Shown here one piece after another: positions 1-9,420 of a stretch of DNA of 64,000 bases. The first letter of the stretch is position 1. The number at the start of each line of letters is the position of its first letter. A program made the position numbers and the translations under genes. The notes under the pieces were generated by a model. It worked only from the letters and a program-made list of their open reading frames with translations. It did not search any database and was not told the origin of the DNA. This DNA comes from an uncultured Pseudomonadota bacterium (GTDB taxonomy: Bacteria; Pseudomonadota; Gammaproteobacteria; Burkholderiales; JALYOK01): NCBI GenBank assembly GCA_902826775.1, contig CADEHE010000011.1, positions 1-64,000 of the forward strand. Reading direction: 5' to 3'.

Positions 1-3
1 ATC

Positions 4-243
4 CTAACCCCATCCTCTACTTCTGATTGGCTCAAAAAAACGAGGAGGCTTCACATCCAGTTCCGAAATGGCCAATTCGGTAGCTGCGACCGCGTCATCC
101 CTCGTGATCGGCGATGCGTCGGCGCAATCCCAACAGTGTTTGCCCCATTTTTGCAGGAAGTACGGATAAGCTTGGGTGCGCGCTAAGATCTCGTTAAGCG
201 CTGGTTCTTCGTATTCCACGCCGAGGCGTTGCGCGGGACCCAT
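4..243 (-). pseudogene. AAA-ATPase C-terminal fragment (remnant)
   Basis: This 79-residue reading frame contains the segment YPYFLQKWGKHCWD followed by ASPITRDDA. From memory, this matches the part downstream of the ATPase core in bacterial ATP-binding proteins of the AAA_16/Orc1-Cdc6-like type. Family members are several hundred residues long. Here the Walker A and B regions are absent, the frame opens directly in the middle of that conserved region, and the last 17 residues (after SELD) no longer look like the family. I read it as a remnant without function, although the gene could have continued beyond the left edge before decay. The family assignment is recognition only and has not been searched. 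Confidence 0.5.
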
Positions 244-359
244 ATAGCAAGGTTACCGTGATTTATTGTTTTTTCCTAACTCTTGGTTACTTGACTATAT
301 ATTTTCCTCGTATTGTCGGTACAGCGGCAAGTAATGTCCGAGAAGTCTTCACTTGCATT

Positions 360-387
360 GTTTAGACTCGTCAGCACTAGTCTAAAC
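360..387. repeat. 9-bp perfect palindrome
   Basis: GTTTAGACT and AGTCTAAAC form perfect 9-bp arms around a 10-bp centre. The palindrome lies in the non-coding stretch between the ATPase remnant and the stop of the outer-membrane protein gene. It could be an operator, a terminator stem without a T tract, or a remnant of a mobile element end. Nothing nearby decides between these. Confidence 0.4.
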
Positions 388-469
388 GAAGCGGCGAGGC
401 CGCGTACGTTGCTCAATGCGTCGTGGGATTGGCGAATCCGACGACGCCGGTGGCCAACTGGCCTGCCTC

Positions 470-1150
470 CTAAAACCGATACTGCACCTGCATTTGCACC
501 ACCGGCCAAAAGGTCGCATCCTTCACCGCCCGATTGAGCTCTCGCTCCTCTTTGACGAGGTCTGCGTCAAATCCAGGTTGAGCCCGCAGACCGGGGCTGG
601 CTTCCAGAGACGCAGACGGCTTGCCGGTGTAAATCGCTCCGAGCTCGAAAGCGAAGTCCCACCCCGCCTTGCTTGTCGTGCTACCCCAACCGATGCCAAT
701 GAACGGCGCCGCGTCGTCCCACTTTATGGTGCCGCGCAGTGATTCGCCGGTGAGGTCGTAGGTGTTATCGCCTATGTCTATGCTGCTGTCTTCCGCTGCT
801 TTGGCGCGCGCATTGAGCCGGTTACCGTTGTAGAGCGCGCCCAAGGATAGTCTAAGCGAGCTTGTGCTGGGGTACCAATCCAGGATGATGCCTGCGCTGC
901 TCAAATCCATATCCCCGCGATACTTGATGCCGCCCTCGTTGATGTCGCGGCCATACTGCAAGCCGGCGAGGGTGCCGCGCAAGTTCAGGTTCTCCTTAAT
1001 CGAGTAGGTTACGTCGAGGCCCACACCGCGAGTGCCCAGGGTGGGGCCGACTGCAACATCGGCTGCAGGCGCTGTCGTAGCGAACAGCATGAGGGCCAGC
1101 GGCAGAAGCGGTTCGCATTTTTGAATCTTGTTCGATTTCTCGTTCGGCAT
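470..1150 (-). CDS. Predicted outer-membrane beta-barrel protein
   Basis: The 226-residue protein starts with a positively charged stretch, a hydrophobic core (LLPLALMLFATTAPA) and a signal peptidase I-like AxA site near residue 30. It ends in QYRF; a terminal aromatic residue is typical of beta-barrel outer-membrane proteins. The body alternates hydrophobic and polar residues and repeatedly contains GIGWGS/GLDVTYS-like strands, as in opacity-type or OmpW-like small porins. The start follows an AAAGGA ribosome-binding site. It is followed on the same strand by no close gene, and 81 bp upstream lies a lipoprotein gene that may share its transcript. No specific substrate can be assigned. Confidence 0.6.
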   Translation of the reverse strand: MPNEKSNKIQKCEPLLPLALMLFATTAPAADVAVGPTLGTRGVGLDVTYSIKENLNLRGTLAGLQYGRDINEGGIKYRGDMDLSSAGIILDWYPSTSSLRLSLGALYNGNRLNARAKAAEDSSIDIGDNTYDLTGESLRGTIKWDDAAPFIGIGWGSTTSKAGWDFAFELGAIYTGKPSASLEASPGLRAQPGFDADLVKEERELNRAVKDATFWPVVQMQVQYRF

Positions 1151-1231
1151 TGTTCTAATCCTTTCGCAAAGTTAGGTTGATCGGCGCCGCGCCTCGTCGT
1201 GCGCGGCGCCATTCTGCCGGGTTGTTTCGGG

Positions 1232-1666
1232 TTATAAGTTGTATGGGTTACCGGCTACGACCTTGGCAGCCGGAATGGAAGGCACGCTGCGCGAAGTCGT
1301 TTGTACGACATAACCTTCACCGCTCTTAGCGTAAGTCGCGCACGCGGCCTGCCAATCGGGGTTGCTCCACTTTGCGCACGCGGTGTTGCCGCGGATCTCC
1401 CACGTTCCGCTGCTGGTGTAGACCTTGCCGCCCTTTTCGGCCGTTGCGGAGATCCTGCCGTCCGGGTTGTTGTATCCCTTGAAGTAGTACCCGTCGGTGT
1501 TTAAACCCTCCACGGTATTGCCGGCGACGAGTGTTCGAATTTCTTCCCCTGTCAGTGTCGCTGGCACTGCTGTACTGGTCGATGGTGGGGTAGCTTCCGG
1601 GGCGGTGGTACAACCCGTTGTGAGGACGGCTGCTGCCAGCGATGCGAAAACGAAATAGGCTTTCAT
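1232..1666 (-). CDS. Lipoprotein, DUF995-like
   Basis: This 144-residue protein has a clear lipoprotein signal: a hydrophobic stretch followed by the lipobox LTTGC, with the modified cysteine at residue 19. A Thr/Pro/Ala-rich linker follows, then a compact domain with LTGEEIRTLVAGNTVEG, a GYYFKGYN strand, a SGTWEIRGN strand and two cysteines around W-S-N-P-D-W. The pattern of a 'threshold' helix followed by a SGTW strand and a late cysteine pair resembles DUF995 proteins, whose role is unknown. GGGAGAC lies 7 bp before the ATG. It is probably anchored in the outer membrane and may be co-transcribed with the beta-barrel gene downstream. Confidence 0.6.
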   Translation of the reverse strand: MKAYFVFASLAAAVLTTGCTTAPEATPPSTSTAVPATLTGEEIRTLVAGNTVEGLNTDGYYFKGYNNPDGRISATAEKGGKVYTSSGTWEIRGNTACAKWSNPDWQAACATYAKSGEGYVVQTTSRSVPSIPAAKVVAGNPYNL

Positions 1667-1701
1667 AAATGTCTCCCAAAAAGTAAAGGTGGTCGGCTCT
1701 G

Positions 1702-3250
1702 TTAATTGATGCGTACTAAAGTTGCGTTGCCACAGCCGTCGTTTACTGCGCTCGTGGTCATCGTGTTGCCGTCTGGGCTGATGGTGTAGTTGCGGGGTGT
1801 GCCATTGGGCGCGTTCTGATCGGAATTCCAGATGCCCGCTAGCAGATTCGTGTCGTACTGGTTGGTGTTGTGCTGGAACGTTCCGGCGCTCGCGTTTTGT
1901 GTGAAGGTTCCGTACTCGATGCCCGGAACAGGCGCGACGTTGTTAACGTCCCCGAAGGTATCCAGAATCATGTAGTGGCCAGACTTCAAGTAGACCGCCA
2001 CGAAGGCTTGCGTCGGGTCGGTCGTGTTGATGCTCGTATTGCCACCGCAAGCGGCCAGCGCCCACGCGCCGATGAGCGGGTTCTGTGGATCGCTCGCCAC
2101 ACGCTCGCCGATGAAGTGGCGAGCCGGGTCGGAAACGGCCGTGCTCACCCACCTGCGTCGCGTTGTGGTTCCACATGATGGCTTCACCGGGGCCGTTAGT
2201 GTCGTGGAGCTTCGTCGCCGTCAGCGTGCCGCTTGAATCGAAGGCGAGCGTGCCGGTCTCTAACCCCGCGTTCACCTGGCTGCTAGCGGCAGTCGCCAGC
2301 CCATAGGCGTACTGCCCAGCGCTGTTCACCCACACGAGCGATGCTTCTTCGCCGAATCCGTACTGCGTTACGTAAATGCCTGCAACGGCGTTGGCATTGG
2401 TGGTCGCTACGGCGTCCGCGGGCTTGGCGCAGTTGAGGCTGCAGCCCACTACGTCGCTACTTGCGTCGTCCGTCCACAGGCCGATATAGCCTTGATCGCC
2501 TTGCAGGGGCTCGACGCGCGTGGCGAAGTAAATCTTCTGCTCGTTACCCACCGTGAATTTGTAGGCGCTGAACCACACCTTGCGCCCTTGCGGATCGACA
2601 TAGAACCCACCATTCAAGAAACCAGTGAATGTGGCAGCATCGACCGACCAGCCGTTTGAGCCGCGCAAATTTCCGCTTGCGTCGAAGCGGTATTCGAGCG
2701 TTGCGCCGTTTGGAGCGGCGTTAGCGCCTTGCACGCTTTGGCTGTCATCGAGATAACTGCACTCTCCCATCACGTAGAACGATTTGCCCGCCAGTTCGAG
2801 CGCGTTGGTCACTGGAGTGCCCTGCGTATCGGCGCTTGCCGAGTTGGTTGCGATCGCGACGTAGTTGGCATGCGTGTCGCCGGGTGAACTGCCTGAACTG
2901 AGCGGGTCGCAAAGCATGAGTACCGCACCGTCGCGACGATTCACAACTTGGTAGTCGGTATTGTTGGCGGTGACGGCAAAGGTGCTTCCACTGGTAGCCG
3001 TCAATGTAGTTTCACCGCCAGCGCCAAGCGCAAGCTTGCTGCTGCTGCCGGAGGTGGTCACCGCGCCCGCACCAGAGGCTGTCGCTTGCTCCCCCGCCTC
3101 AAATACCACGTAGGTTGTGGGTTGCAGCGGCACGGCGCGAGCCGCAGCGTTGCTCTTGCCGCCGCCTCCTCCGCCGCAGGCTGTTAGCGCCAGTGCGGCG
3201 ACAACCCCGCCGCAAGTGCCGGCGTAGCGTAGCAGGCGTTGGTTCTTCAT
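1702..3250 (-). pseudogene. Large lipoprotein gene broken by a frameshift
   Basis: The gene starts at an ATG preceded by GAGGGG and encodes a signal with the lipobox ALTAC, then a run of seven glycines and about 400 residues of beta-rich sequence. Around 2146-2152 (a GGTGGG run on the coding strand) the frame changes. The upstream frame runs to ATQV and then into low-complexity Arg/His-rich sequence. The other frame resumes as STAVSDPARHF and continues with LIGAWALAACGG and a GTFTQ domain to a normal stop at 1702. Removing one base would join both parts into a protein of about 515 residues. The C-terminal domain resembles a small lipocalin-like or calycin-like fold by pattern only. Function is unknown. 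A sequencing error is an alternative to a real mutation. Confidence 0.7.
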
Positions 3251-3501
3251 GGATGCCCCTCTATTTCTTCTTGATGAACGAATGTGCATTTAGCTCTCTC
3301 TGCAGGTTTATGAATGAGATTTGTGAAATGTGGTCACTGGCGTACGTGCGATGCTGCTTGTCTAGAGTTGTATGCAGGCCCGCTCAGTGGGGAGGATTCT
3401 ATGAATCGAAACTCTTCCCATCCCCCTGTGTCCGAGGGGGTTTGGGCTTGTTGCTTGAATCTCGCGGGCAGGTCAGGTCTCGCTCGCCATGCAGAAATGC
3501 T

Positions 3502-3714
3502 CGTAAGGTTGTGGATTTTGGCTTGGACGATCTTGATGCAATCCGCGGCTGGATGGACAAGTATCAAGATCGCGAAGTGGATTTCGCTGACGCCACTCTT
3601 ATATGGCTTGCTGTAGCCCGTCGCACAAATCTGATCGCGACAACAGACTTCAATGACTTTGAGGCCTATCGTCTGCCGAACCGCAAGGCGTTCAATATTT
3701 TGATCGAGCGTTAA
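3502..3714 (+). pseudogene. VapC-type PIN toxin, C-terminal half only
   Basis: The translated segment VVDFGLDDLDAIRGWMDKY..DFADATLIWLA..TNLIATTDFNDFEAYR fits the C-terminal half of a PIN-domain ribonuclease. It keeps the acidic pair in DFADA and the later TTD aspartate. The N-terminal half with the first catalytic aspartate is missing, as is any start codon in a sensible position. Upstream sequence in the same frame is unlike the family. About 70 of the usual 130 or so residues remain. No antitoxin gene is visible next to it. The 3290-3501 interval before it shows only a short CCCCC...GGGGG hairpin. I infer a dead toxin-antitoxin remnant. Confidence 0.6.
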
Positions 3715-3915
3715 TTCCGGCGTAACTTCGCGCTACGTTCGGTACGTGTAAGGACGGATTTCCACTTCTGCGTTGTCGATTTATCGAGGTAACGTCAACG
3801 TCATAGTGAATTCGCCGTCGAATGCAGGGCGATACCTCTTGCCGAGCGCGCTCGAGGACACGTAGACTGTGCATCTCGCCGCTACGGCGCTATTCTTTCT
3901 GGAGGGCGAATCAAA

Positions 3916-5319
3916 GTGAAAAACGCTTCCGCAAACGCCTTACGCCAGTTCAATCTTTTTGCGATCGTAGTTGTCTCTTTGCTGTTTTCTGGTTGCGCCA
4001 CCACCGGCAAGCAACTCGAGAAGGTCGCCAAAGACTGGTGCGAAACTATCCGCGCCTCTCAAGTCATTTGCGTCTACCCGCTCACCGAAGACTTGGTACC
4101 GGGCGATGTATTTCTGGTGCAGACGCCGCAGGCGCAAGAGCAAGAGCTTTACCGGCGCAAAGGTTTCCTCGCGCTGAGCGATCATCGTGCTCGGCTGAAA
4201 GACTTGGACTACAAATCGCTGTACTTCGATGGCTACTGGAAAGATGAATTTGGCGCGGTTCCCCATGCGCGCCCTGAGCGTGGCGGGGCGGGCGCGATCA
4301 ATCCCGGTGCGCCGGGGCTCGCGCTGACCGAAGTAAAAGCGGCGCGCGCGGCGTTTCCATCCTACAGCTTTCAAGTCAATAATCAGCAAGGGCTGGGGCT
4401 TGCGATCCCGGTCAAAGGCGTTCCGGTAGGACTGAATTTTTTGAACGCCGACAATGCCACCGGCAGCCTGCTTATCGGCGACGCGCGCACCTACGGCGCC
4501 GAGGCGGGACAGATCTACGGCGCGCTGCAGAATTGGCTTTACGGTAACAGCGCCGCGCGCAATATTCTCAGGACCACCGTGGCGCAATCCAACGCGGAGT
4601 TTCTCCTGCTGCGCGTAATATCGCGCGTTTACTTGACCGGTGGCATGGTGGTTTCGCTCACGCGCGCGGGAACGACCGGCGCGGGCGTCACGGCGGGCAA
4701 CGCGCCGAACGTGAGCCTCGTCAACGCCGATGGCAATATCAAAGACAATGTCGCCGCGACGCTCAAGGCCCTGGAGGATAGTGCCAACCCGCCTTCGCTT
4801 GAGGCTGGTGCGCGCGTTAAGTTCTTGAGCGCATCGAATTCTTCGGTGACATTGTCGGAGTCGTTCGATCGCATGCTGGCGGTCGGGTACGTCGGTTTTG
4901 ACGTGCCTATCTTCCGCGACGGCACGCTTGGCGCGCCGATTCCGACTTTCGAACGCCTGGAGAATCTTACGCTCGCCAAGCCGGCGCGCGGCGCGGGCGT
5001 GCTTTCTGGACAACAAGAGCGCTACAAGCTGGAAGAAGCAGCGCTGGAAGCCCTCGCGGCGAAAAACCCGGCGGCCGCGCTGCTGGTCATGGGCGACGTC
5101 ATTGCTGCATTGAAAGCCAGCGAATTTGAAGCGGCGCGCGCAGCCGTGCAAACGGCGAGTGCCACGCCCGACCAGCCCGATGCGGTGAAGAACGCGCTCG
5201 GCAGTTTCAAGCTCGGCGCGGTCAGCTACTTGGCGCAGCAGGGCGACACGGGGCTGCGCTACGAGCAGTTTTCCGATGCGATCGCGAAGTCCTATTTCGC
5301 GCGCGCCAAGAATCGCTGA
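3916..5319 (+). CDS. Lipoprotein of unknown function
   Basis: The 467-residue protein begins at a GTG codon with GGAGGG about 10 bp upstream. The N-terminus is a lipoprotein signal, with hydrophobic FAIVVVSLLFSGC and the modified cysteine at about residue 27. The mature part has an N-terminal domain with YPLTEDLVPGDVFLVQTP, a middle segment with many Ala/Asn/Gly, and a helical C-terminal domain rich in Ala and Glu. I do not recognise a named family. A gene for a small basic protein follows after only 9 bp, so the two are probably co-transcribed. A long antisense frame across this gene is judged a composition artefact. Confidence 0.65.
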   Translation: MKNASANALRQFNLFAIVVVSLLFSGCATTGKQLEKVAKDWCETIRASQVICVYPLTEDLVPGDVFLVQTPQAQEQELYRRKGFLALSDHRARLKDLDYKSLYFDGYWKDEFGAVPHARPERGGAGAINPGAPGLALTEVKAARAAFPSYSFQVNNQQGLGLAIPVKGVPVGLNFLNADNATGSLLIGDARTYGAEAGQIYGALQNWLYGNSAARNILRTTVAQSNAEFLLLRVISRVYLTGGMVVSLTRAGTTGAGVTAGNAPNVSLVNADGNIKDNVAATLKALEDSANPPSLEAGARVKFLSASNSSVTLSESFDRMLAVGYVGFDVPIFRDGTLGAPIPTFERLENLTLAKPARGAGVLSGQQERYKLEEAALEALAAKNPAAALLVMGDVIAALKASEFEAARAAVQTASATPDQPDAVKNALGSFKLGAVSYLAQQGDTGLRYEQFSDAIAKSYFARAKNR

Positions 5320-5328
5320 GGAGAGGCC

Positions 5329-5583
5329 ATGCCTAGAAAAAAATCGCGCAGCGCAAGCAGACCAGCGGCGAAACGTTCCGCCAACCGCTCGGCCGGTGCA
5401 ACCGCTCTGCCAAGCGGCGCGCAAGATGTCACCAACGATTCCGCGGAAGTGCTGGTCGGCAAGATCAAACTAATCTGCGACAACGACACCAACGTGCATT
5501 TTTTCCGCGCCGAAGGAAAATTGTTCATGCTCTCGATAGAACGCGGCGGCGCGAGCGGGACCATGCCGGCAGAGGCCGAGTAG
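5329..5583 (+). CDS. Small hypothetical protein with basic N-terminus
   Basis: This 84-residue protein has a Lys/Arg/Ser/Ala-rich first third (MPRKKSRSASRPAAKRS) and a more globular C-terminal part with VGKIKLICDNDTNVHFFRAEGKLFMLSIERGG. GGAGAGG precedes the ATG at good spacing. It follows the lipoprotein gene after 9 bp and its stop abuts two hairpins that probably end the transcript. The basic tail could bind nucleic acid or be an accidental extension of a small beta-barrel domain. I do not recognise a family. Confidence 0.5.
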   Translation: MPRKKSRSASRPAAKRSANRSAGATALPSGAQDVTNDSAEVLVGKIKLICDNDTNVHFFRAEGKLFMLSIERGGASGTMPAEAE

Positions 5584-5652
5584 GGCGCAATCCCTATTGC
5601 GCCGGGGGTGCGTATCACGAGCGCTGGCATCTGGCGCGATGGGGATCGCGCC
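5584..5652. terminator. Two GC-rich hairpins between convergent genes
   Basis: GGCGCAAT/ATTGCGCC (5584-5603, loop CCCT) and GGCGCGAT/ATCGCGCC (5633-5652, loop GGGG) are two perfect 8-bp stem-loops. They lie between the convergent small-protein gene and pyc. The two stems are nearly the same sequence, so the unit may be a short palindromic repeat that also serves as a bidirectional terminator. No U-tract is present. Confidence 0.55.
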
Positions 5653-5686
5653 CTACGGTACTACGCTACGGGTGAATTTTCTGCTG

Positions 5687-8600
5687 CTACGCCAGCTCGA
5701 TCAACAAATCCTTCGCCGTCACCGCGTCGCCGGGCTTCACGTGCACTTGTGCGACTGTGGCGTCGCGCTCGGCGCGTAACATCGTTTCCATCTTCATCGC
5801 CTCGATCGAGACCAGCGGGTCGCCCTTCTTCACCGGCTGACCCACCTTGACGGAAACGGTCACGACGGCGCCGGGCATCGGCGCGCCGATGTGCTTGGCG
5901 TTGCCTTCCTGCGCCTTCTGCCGCTTGGCAGCGGCGCTCGCGAGTCCCGCTTTGGGTACGCGCACCGGCCGCGACTGGCCGTTCAGTTCGAAGAATAGGC
6001 GCACCTGGCCTTCGTCGTCAGCTTCGGTGCGGCCCTGCAGCGCGATGACCATGGTCTTGCCCTGCTCGATTTCGACACCGATTTCCTCGCGGTCTTTCAT
6101 GCCGAAGAAAAATACCGGCGTCGGCAGCACTGAAACGTCGTCGTACTCGCGCTCGTGCGCGGCGTAATCGCTGAACACTTTTGGGTACATCAGGTACGAG
6201 GCCAAGTCGTTGTCGCCAACCTTACGGCCGCACGCTTGCTCGGCCTCGGCGCGCTTGGCTTCCAGATCGGCAGGCGGCATAGCGGCGGCCGCGCGGCCGG
6301 CGATCGGCGTGCCGCCTTTGAGAATCTTGCCAGTCAATTCTTTCGGGAATCCCTCGGGCGGGAAACCCAACTCGCCCTTGAACATGGAGATTACCGAGTC
6401 GGGGAATGCGATCTCACGCTGCGGGTCGCGCACGGCCTCGGGCGAGAGATCGTTTGCCACCATAAATAGCGCCATGTCGCCGACCACTTTTGAGGTCGGC
6501 GTAACTTTGACGATATCGCCGAATAGCAAATTAACTTGCGCATAGGCTTGCGCGACTTCCGCCCAGCGATGCTCCAAGCCTAGCGCGCGCGCTTGCTCGC
6601 GCAGGTTCGTGTATTGGCCGCCCGGCATTTCGTGCAGATACACATCCGACGTGCCTGAGCGGATATCCGCTTCGAAGGGGGCATAGTAGCGGCGCACGCC
6701 TTCCCAATAAGCCGAGAGCGACTTGAGCGCATCAAGGTCGACGCCGGTATCGCGCTCCGAGCTTTGCAGCGCAGCGACGATCGAGCCCAAGTTCGGCTGC
6801 GAGGTGAGCCCGCTCATGGCGTCGAGCGCGCCGTCGACCGCGTCCGCGCCCGCCTCGGCGGCAGCGAGCACGCTCGCCGCGCTTATGCCGGAGGTGTCAT
6901 GCGTGTGGAAATGAATCGGCAAGCCGACTTCCTGCTTCAGCGCCTTGACGAGCGCGTGTGCGGCGCGCGGGCGGCATACCCCCGCCATGTCTTTGATGCC
7001 CAGCACTTGCGCGCCGGCTTTTCCCAGCGCCTTTGCCATGTCGACGTAGTACTTCAAGTTGTACTTGGGCCGCTTGGCGTCGAACAAATCGCCGGTATAG
7101 CAAATCGCCGCTTCGCAAAGCGCACCGCTTTCGCGCACGGCATCGATTGCAACGCGCATGTTCTCGACCCAATTGAGCGAGTCGAACACGCGGAACACAT
7201 CCACGCCCTCTTTGGCGGCGCGCTGCACAAAAAAGCGCACGACGTTGTCGGGATAATTGGTGTAGCCGACGGCGTTGGATGAGCGCAGCAGCATCTGAAA
7301 TAGAATGTTGGGGACAGCGGCGCGCAACTGCGCCAGGCGACCCCACGGATCCTCTTTGAGGAAGCGGAGCGCTACGTCAAACGTCGCCCCGCCCCAGCAC
7401 TCCAGCGAAAATAGATTCGGCGCAAGGCGAGCGTAGGCGGGCGCAATCGCCAGCATGTCGCGCGTGCGCATGCGCGTGGCGAACAGCGACTGGTGCGCGT
7501 CGCGCATCGTCGTGTCGGTGAGCAGCAGGCGCTTCTGGTCCTTCATCCACTGCGCGAAACGCTCGGCGCCGAGTTCTTTCAATTTGTCGCGCGTACCGGC
7601 TGGAATCGGCTGCGCAAAATCGTAGTGCGGCACCAGCGGCTGTGGCAATGCGCCGTCGGGGCGCTTGCGCCCTTTCATTTCCGGATTACCGTTCACCACC
7701 ACATTGCCGACGAAGCGCAACAACTTAGTCGCGCGGTCGCGGCGCGGCGTGATGCGCACCAAGTCCGGCGTCTGGTCGATAAAGCGCGTGGTGCATTCGC
7801 CCGAAGCAAACAGCGGGTGGCGGATAACGTTTTCCAGAAACTGCAAATTGCTCGAGACGCCGCGAATGCGGAACTCGCGCAAGCTGCGATCCATACGCGC
7901 GATCGCTTCATTCGGCGTGTGTCCCCAGGCGGTGACTTTCACCAGCAGCGAATCGTAATAGGGCGTAATCACCGCGCCGCCATAGGCGGTGCCGGCATCG
8001 AGACGAATGCCGAAGCCCGCCGCGCTGCGGTACGCCGACAAGCGGCCGTAGTCGGGGGTAAAGCCATTCTCCGGATCTTCGGTCGTCACGCGGCATTGCA
8101 GCGCATGGCCGTTGAGACTGATCTCGCTCTGCTGCGGCAGATAGGTGTCGTCGCCGATGCGCCCGCCTTCGCTTACGCGGATTTGCGCTTTGACGATATC
8201 CACGCCGGTGACTTCTTCCGTGACCGTGTGCTCGACTTGGATGCGCGGATTGACTTCGATGAAATAGAACTCGCCGGTGTCGGCATCCATCAAGAACTCG
8301 ACCGTTCCCGCGTGCGTGTAGTTGGCGGCGCGCGCGAGTTTGAGCGCCGATTCGCACAGGGCTTGGCGGCGCGCGGCATCCAAGTAAGGCGCCGGCGCGC
8401 GCTCCACCACTTTTTGATTGCGCCGCTGCACCGTGCAATCGCGCTCGAACAGATGGACCAAGTTGCCGTGCGTGTCGCCGAGAATCTGCACTTCGACGTG
8501 GCGCGCGCGGCGCATGAGTTTCTCTAGATAAACCTCATCGTTGCCGAACGCGGCTTTAGCTTCGCGCCGCGCCACATCGAGCATGCCGGGCAGTTCGCTT

Positions 8601-9130
8601 TCGTTTTCCACCACGCGCATGCCGCGCCCGCCACCGCCCCAGCTCGCTTTCAGCATGAGGGGGTAGCCCACTATTGCCGCTTCGGCCTTCGCCGCTTCGA
8701 GATCGAGCGGCAACGCCTGAGTGGCGGGCACTACCGCAATACCGGCCTTCTCGGCCAATGCGCGCGCCGCGACCTTATTGCCGAGCAAGCGCATCACGCC
8801 CGGTTGCGGGCCGATAAAGGTGATGCCCGCTTTCGCGCACGCTTCCGCGAAATCGGGATTCTCAGAAAGAAATCCATAGCCCGGGTGCACCGCATCCACA
8901 CGTGCTTGCAGCGCCACGCGCATGATGTCCTCGATATCGAGGTAAGCCTGAATCGGCTTCTTGCCTGCGCCGACCAAGTAACTCTCGTCCGCCTTGAAGC
9001 GATGCAGCGCGAAGCGATCTTCGTTGGAATAAATTGCGACGGTGCGGATGCTCATCTCCGCAGCCGCGCGCATGACGCGGATAGAAATCTCGCTGCGGTT
9101 TGCGACGAGGATGCTACTGATTGGTTTCAT
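5687..9130 (-). CDS. pyc: Pyruvate carboxylase
   Basis: This cytosolic biotin enzyme carboxylates pyruvate to oxaloacetate (anaplerosis, gluconeogenesis). The single 1147-residue chain has all parts in order. An ATP-grasp biotin carboxylase occupies residues 1 to about 450 (ILVANRSEIS, WGGGGRGMRVV, EVNPRIQVEHTVTE). The carboxyltransferase barrel lies at about 520-800 (DTTMRDAHQSLFATRMRT, GIKDMAGVCRP, HFHTHDTSG). A conserved PYC/OADA region follows, then a biotinyl domain with AMKM, the biotinylated Lys being near residue 1113. I chose the ATG before KPISSILVANR; a longer TTG start at 9175 would add 15 residues unlike the family. The gene stands alone, with an upstream region shared divergently with the LTXXQ protein gene. 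Confidence 0.95.
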   Translation of the reverse strand: MKPISSILVANRSEISIRVMRAAAEMSIRTVAIYSNEDRFALHRFKADESYLVGAGKKPIQAYLDIEDIMRVALQARVDAVHPGYGFLSENPDFAEACAKAGITFIGPQPGVMRLLGNKVAARALAEKAGIAVVPATQALPLDLEAAKAEAAIVGYPLMLKASWGGGGRGMRVVENESELPGMLDVARREAKAAFGNDEVYLEKLMRRARHVEVQILGDTHGNLVHLFERDCTVQRRNQKVVERAPAPYLDAARRQALCESALKLARAANYTHAGTVEFLMDADTGEFYFIEVNPRIQVEHTVTEEVTGVDIVKAQIRVSEGGRIGDDTYLPQQSEISLNGHALQCRVTTEDPENGFTPDYGRLSAYRSAAGFGIRLDAGTAYGGAVITPYYDSLLVKVTAWGHTPNEAIARMDRSLREFRIRGVSSNLQFLENVIRHPLFASGECTTRFIDQTPDLVRITPRRDRATKLLRFVGNVVVNGNPEMKGRKRPDGALPQPLVPHYDFAQPIPAGTRDKLKELGAERFAQWMKDQKRLLLTDTTMRDAHQSLFATRMRTRDMLAIAPAYARLAPNLFSLECWGGATFDVALRFLKEDPWGRLAQLRAAVPNILFQMLLRSSNAVGYTNYPDNVVRFFVQRAAKEGVDVFRVFDSLNWVENMRVAIDAVRESGALCEAAICYTGDLFDAKRPKYNLKYYVDMAKALGKAGAQVLGIKDMAGVCRPRAAHALVKALKQEVGLPIHFHTHDTSGISAASVLAAAEAGADAVDGALDAMSGLTSQPNLGSIVAALQSSERDTGVDLDALKSLSAYWEGVRRYYAPFEADIRSGTSDVYLHEMPGGQYTNLREQARALGLEHRWAEVAQAYAQVNLLFGDIVKVTPTSKVVGDMALFMVANDLSPEAVRDPQREIAFPDSVISMFKGELGFPPEGFPKELTGKILKGGTPIAGRAAAAMPPADLEAKRAEAEQACGRKVGDNDLASYLMYPKVFSDYAAHEREYDDVSVLPTPVFFFGMKDREEIGVEIEQGKTMVIALQGRTEADDEGQVRLFFELNGQSRPVRVPKAGLASAAAKRQKAQEGNAKHIGAPMPGAVVTVSVKVGQPVKKGDPLVSIEAMKMETMLRAERDATVAQVHVKPGDAVTAKDLLIELA

Positions 9131-9420
9131 GGTGGCCTGCAAGAACCGGATGTTAAGCGTTGGCGCCGTCGCCAAGCGTGATCATGCGCAGATTCTACAG
9201 GCCTCTGGTGCGGCGCACAAAAATGATATACATAGCGTAGGATAATCCATCGTACAGCGTCATTATTTCGATAAGCGCTTACACATGGGCCAGTACAGCC
9301 GGCACGAGCGATGCCGCGCATGCTTTACATAACTTTACGTGGCGGAGAAACCTGCGCAACATCTGCTGTTTAAGCTGGCGGCATCGCAATCGGCGATCAA
9401 TCAACTGGAAAGGAATTACA

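Noticed and set aside
3940..5424. 494-codon open frame antisense to the lipoprotein at 3916-5319
   Set aside because: Arg/Ala-rich composition, no ribosome-binding site, no domain; the sense gene has a lipoprotein signal and ribosome-binding site. It is a codon-bias shadow.
7493..8527. 344-codon open frame antisense to pyc
   Set aside because: Lies inside the strongly conserved biotin carboxylase and carboxyltransferase regions, with Arg/His/Ala-rich translation and no start signal.
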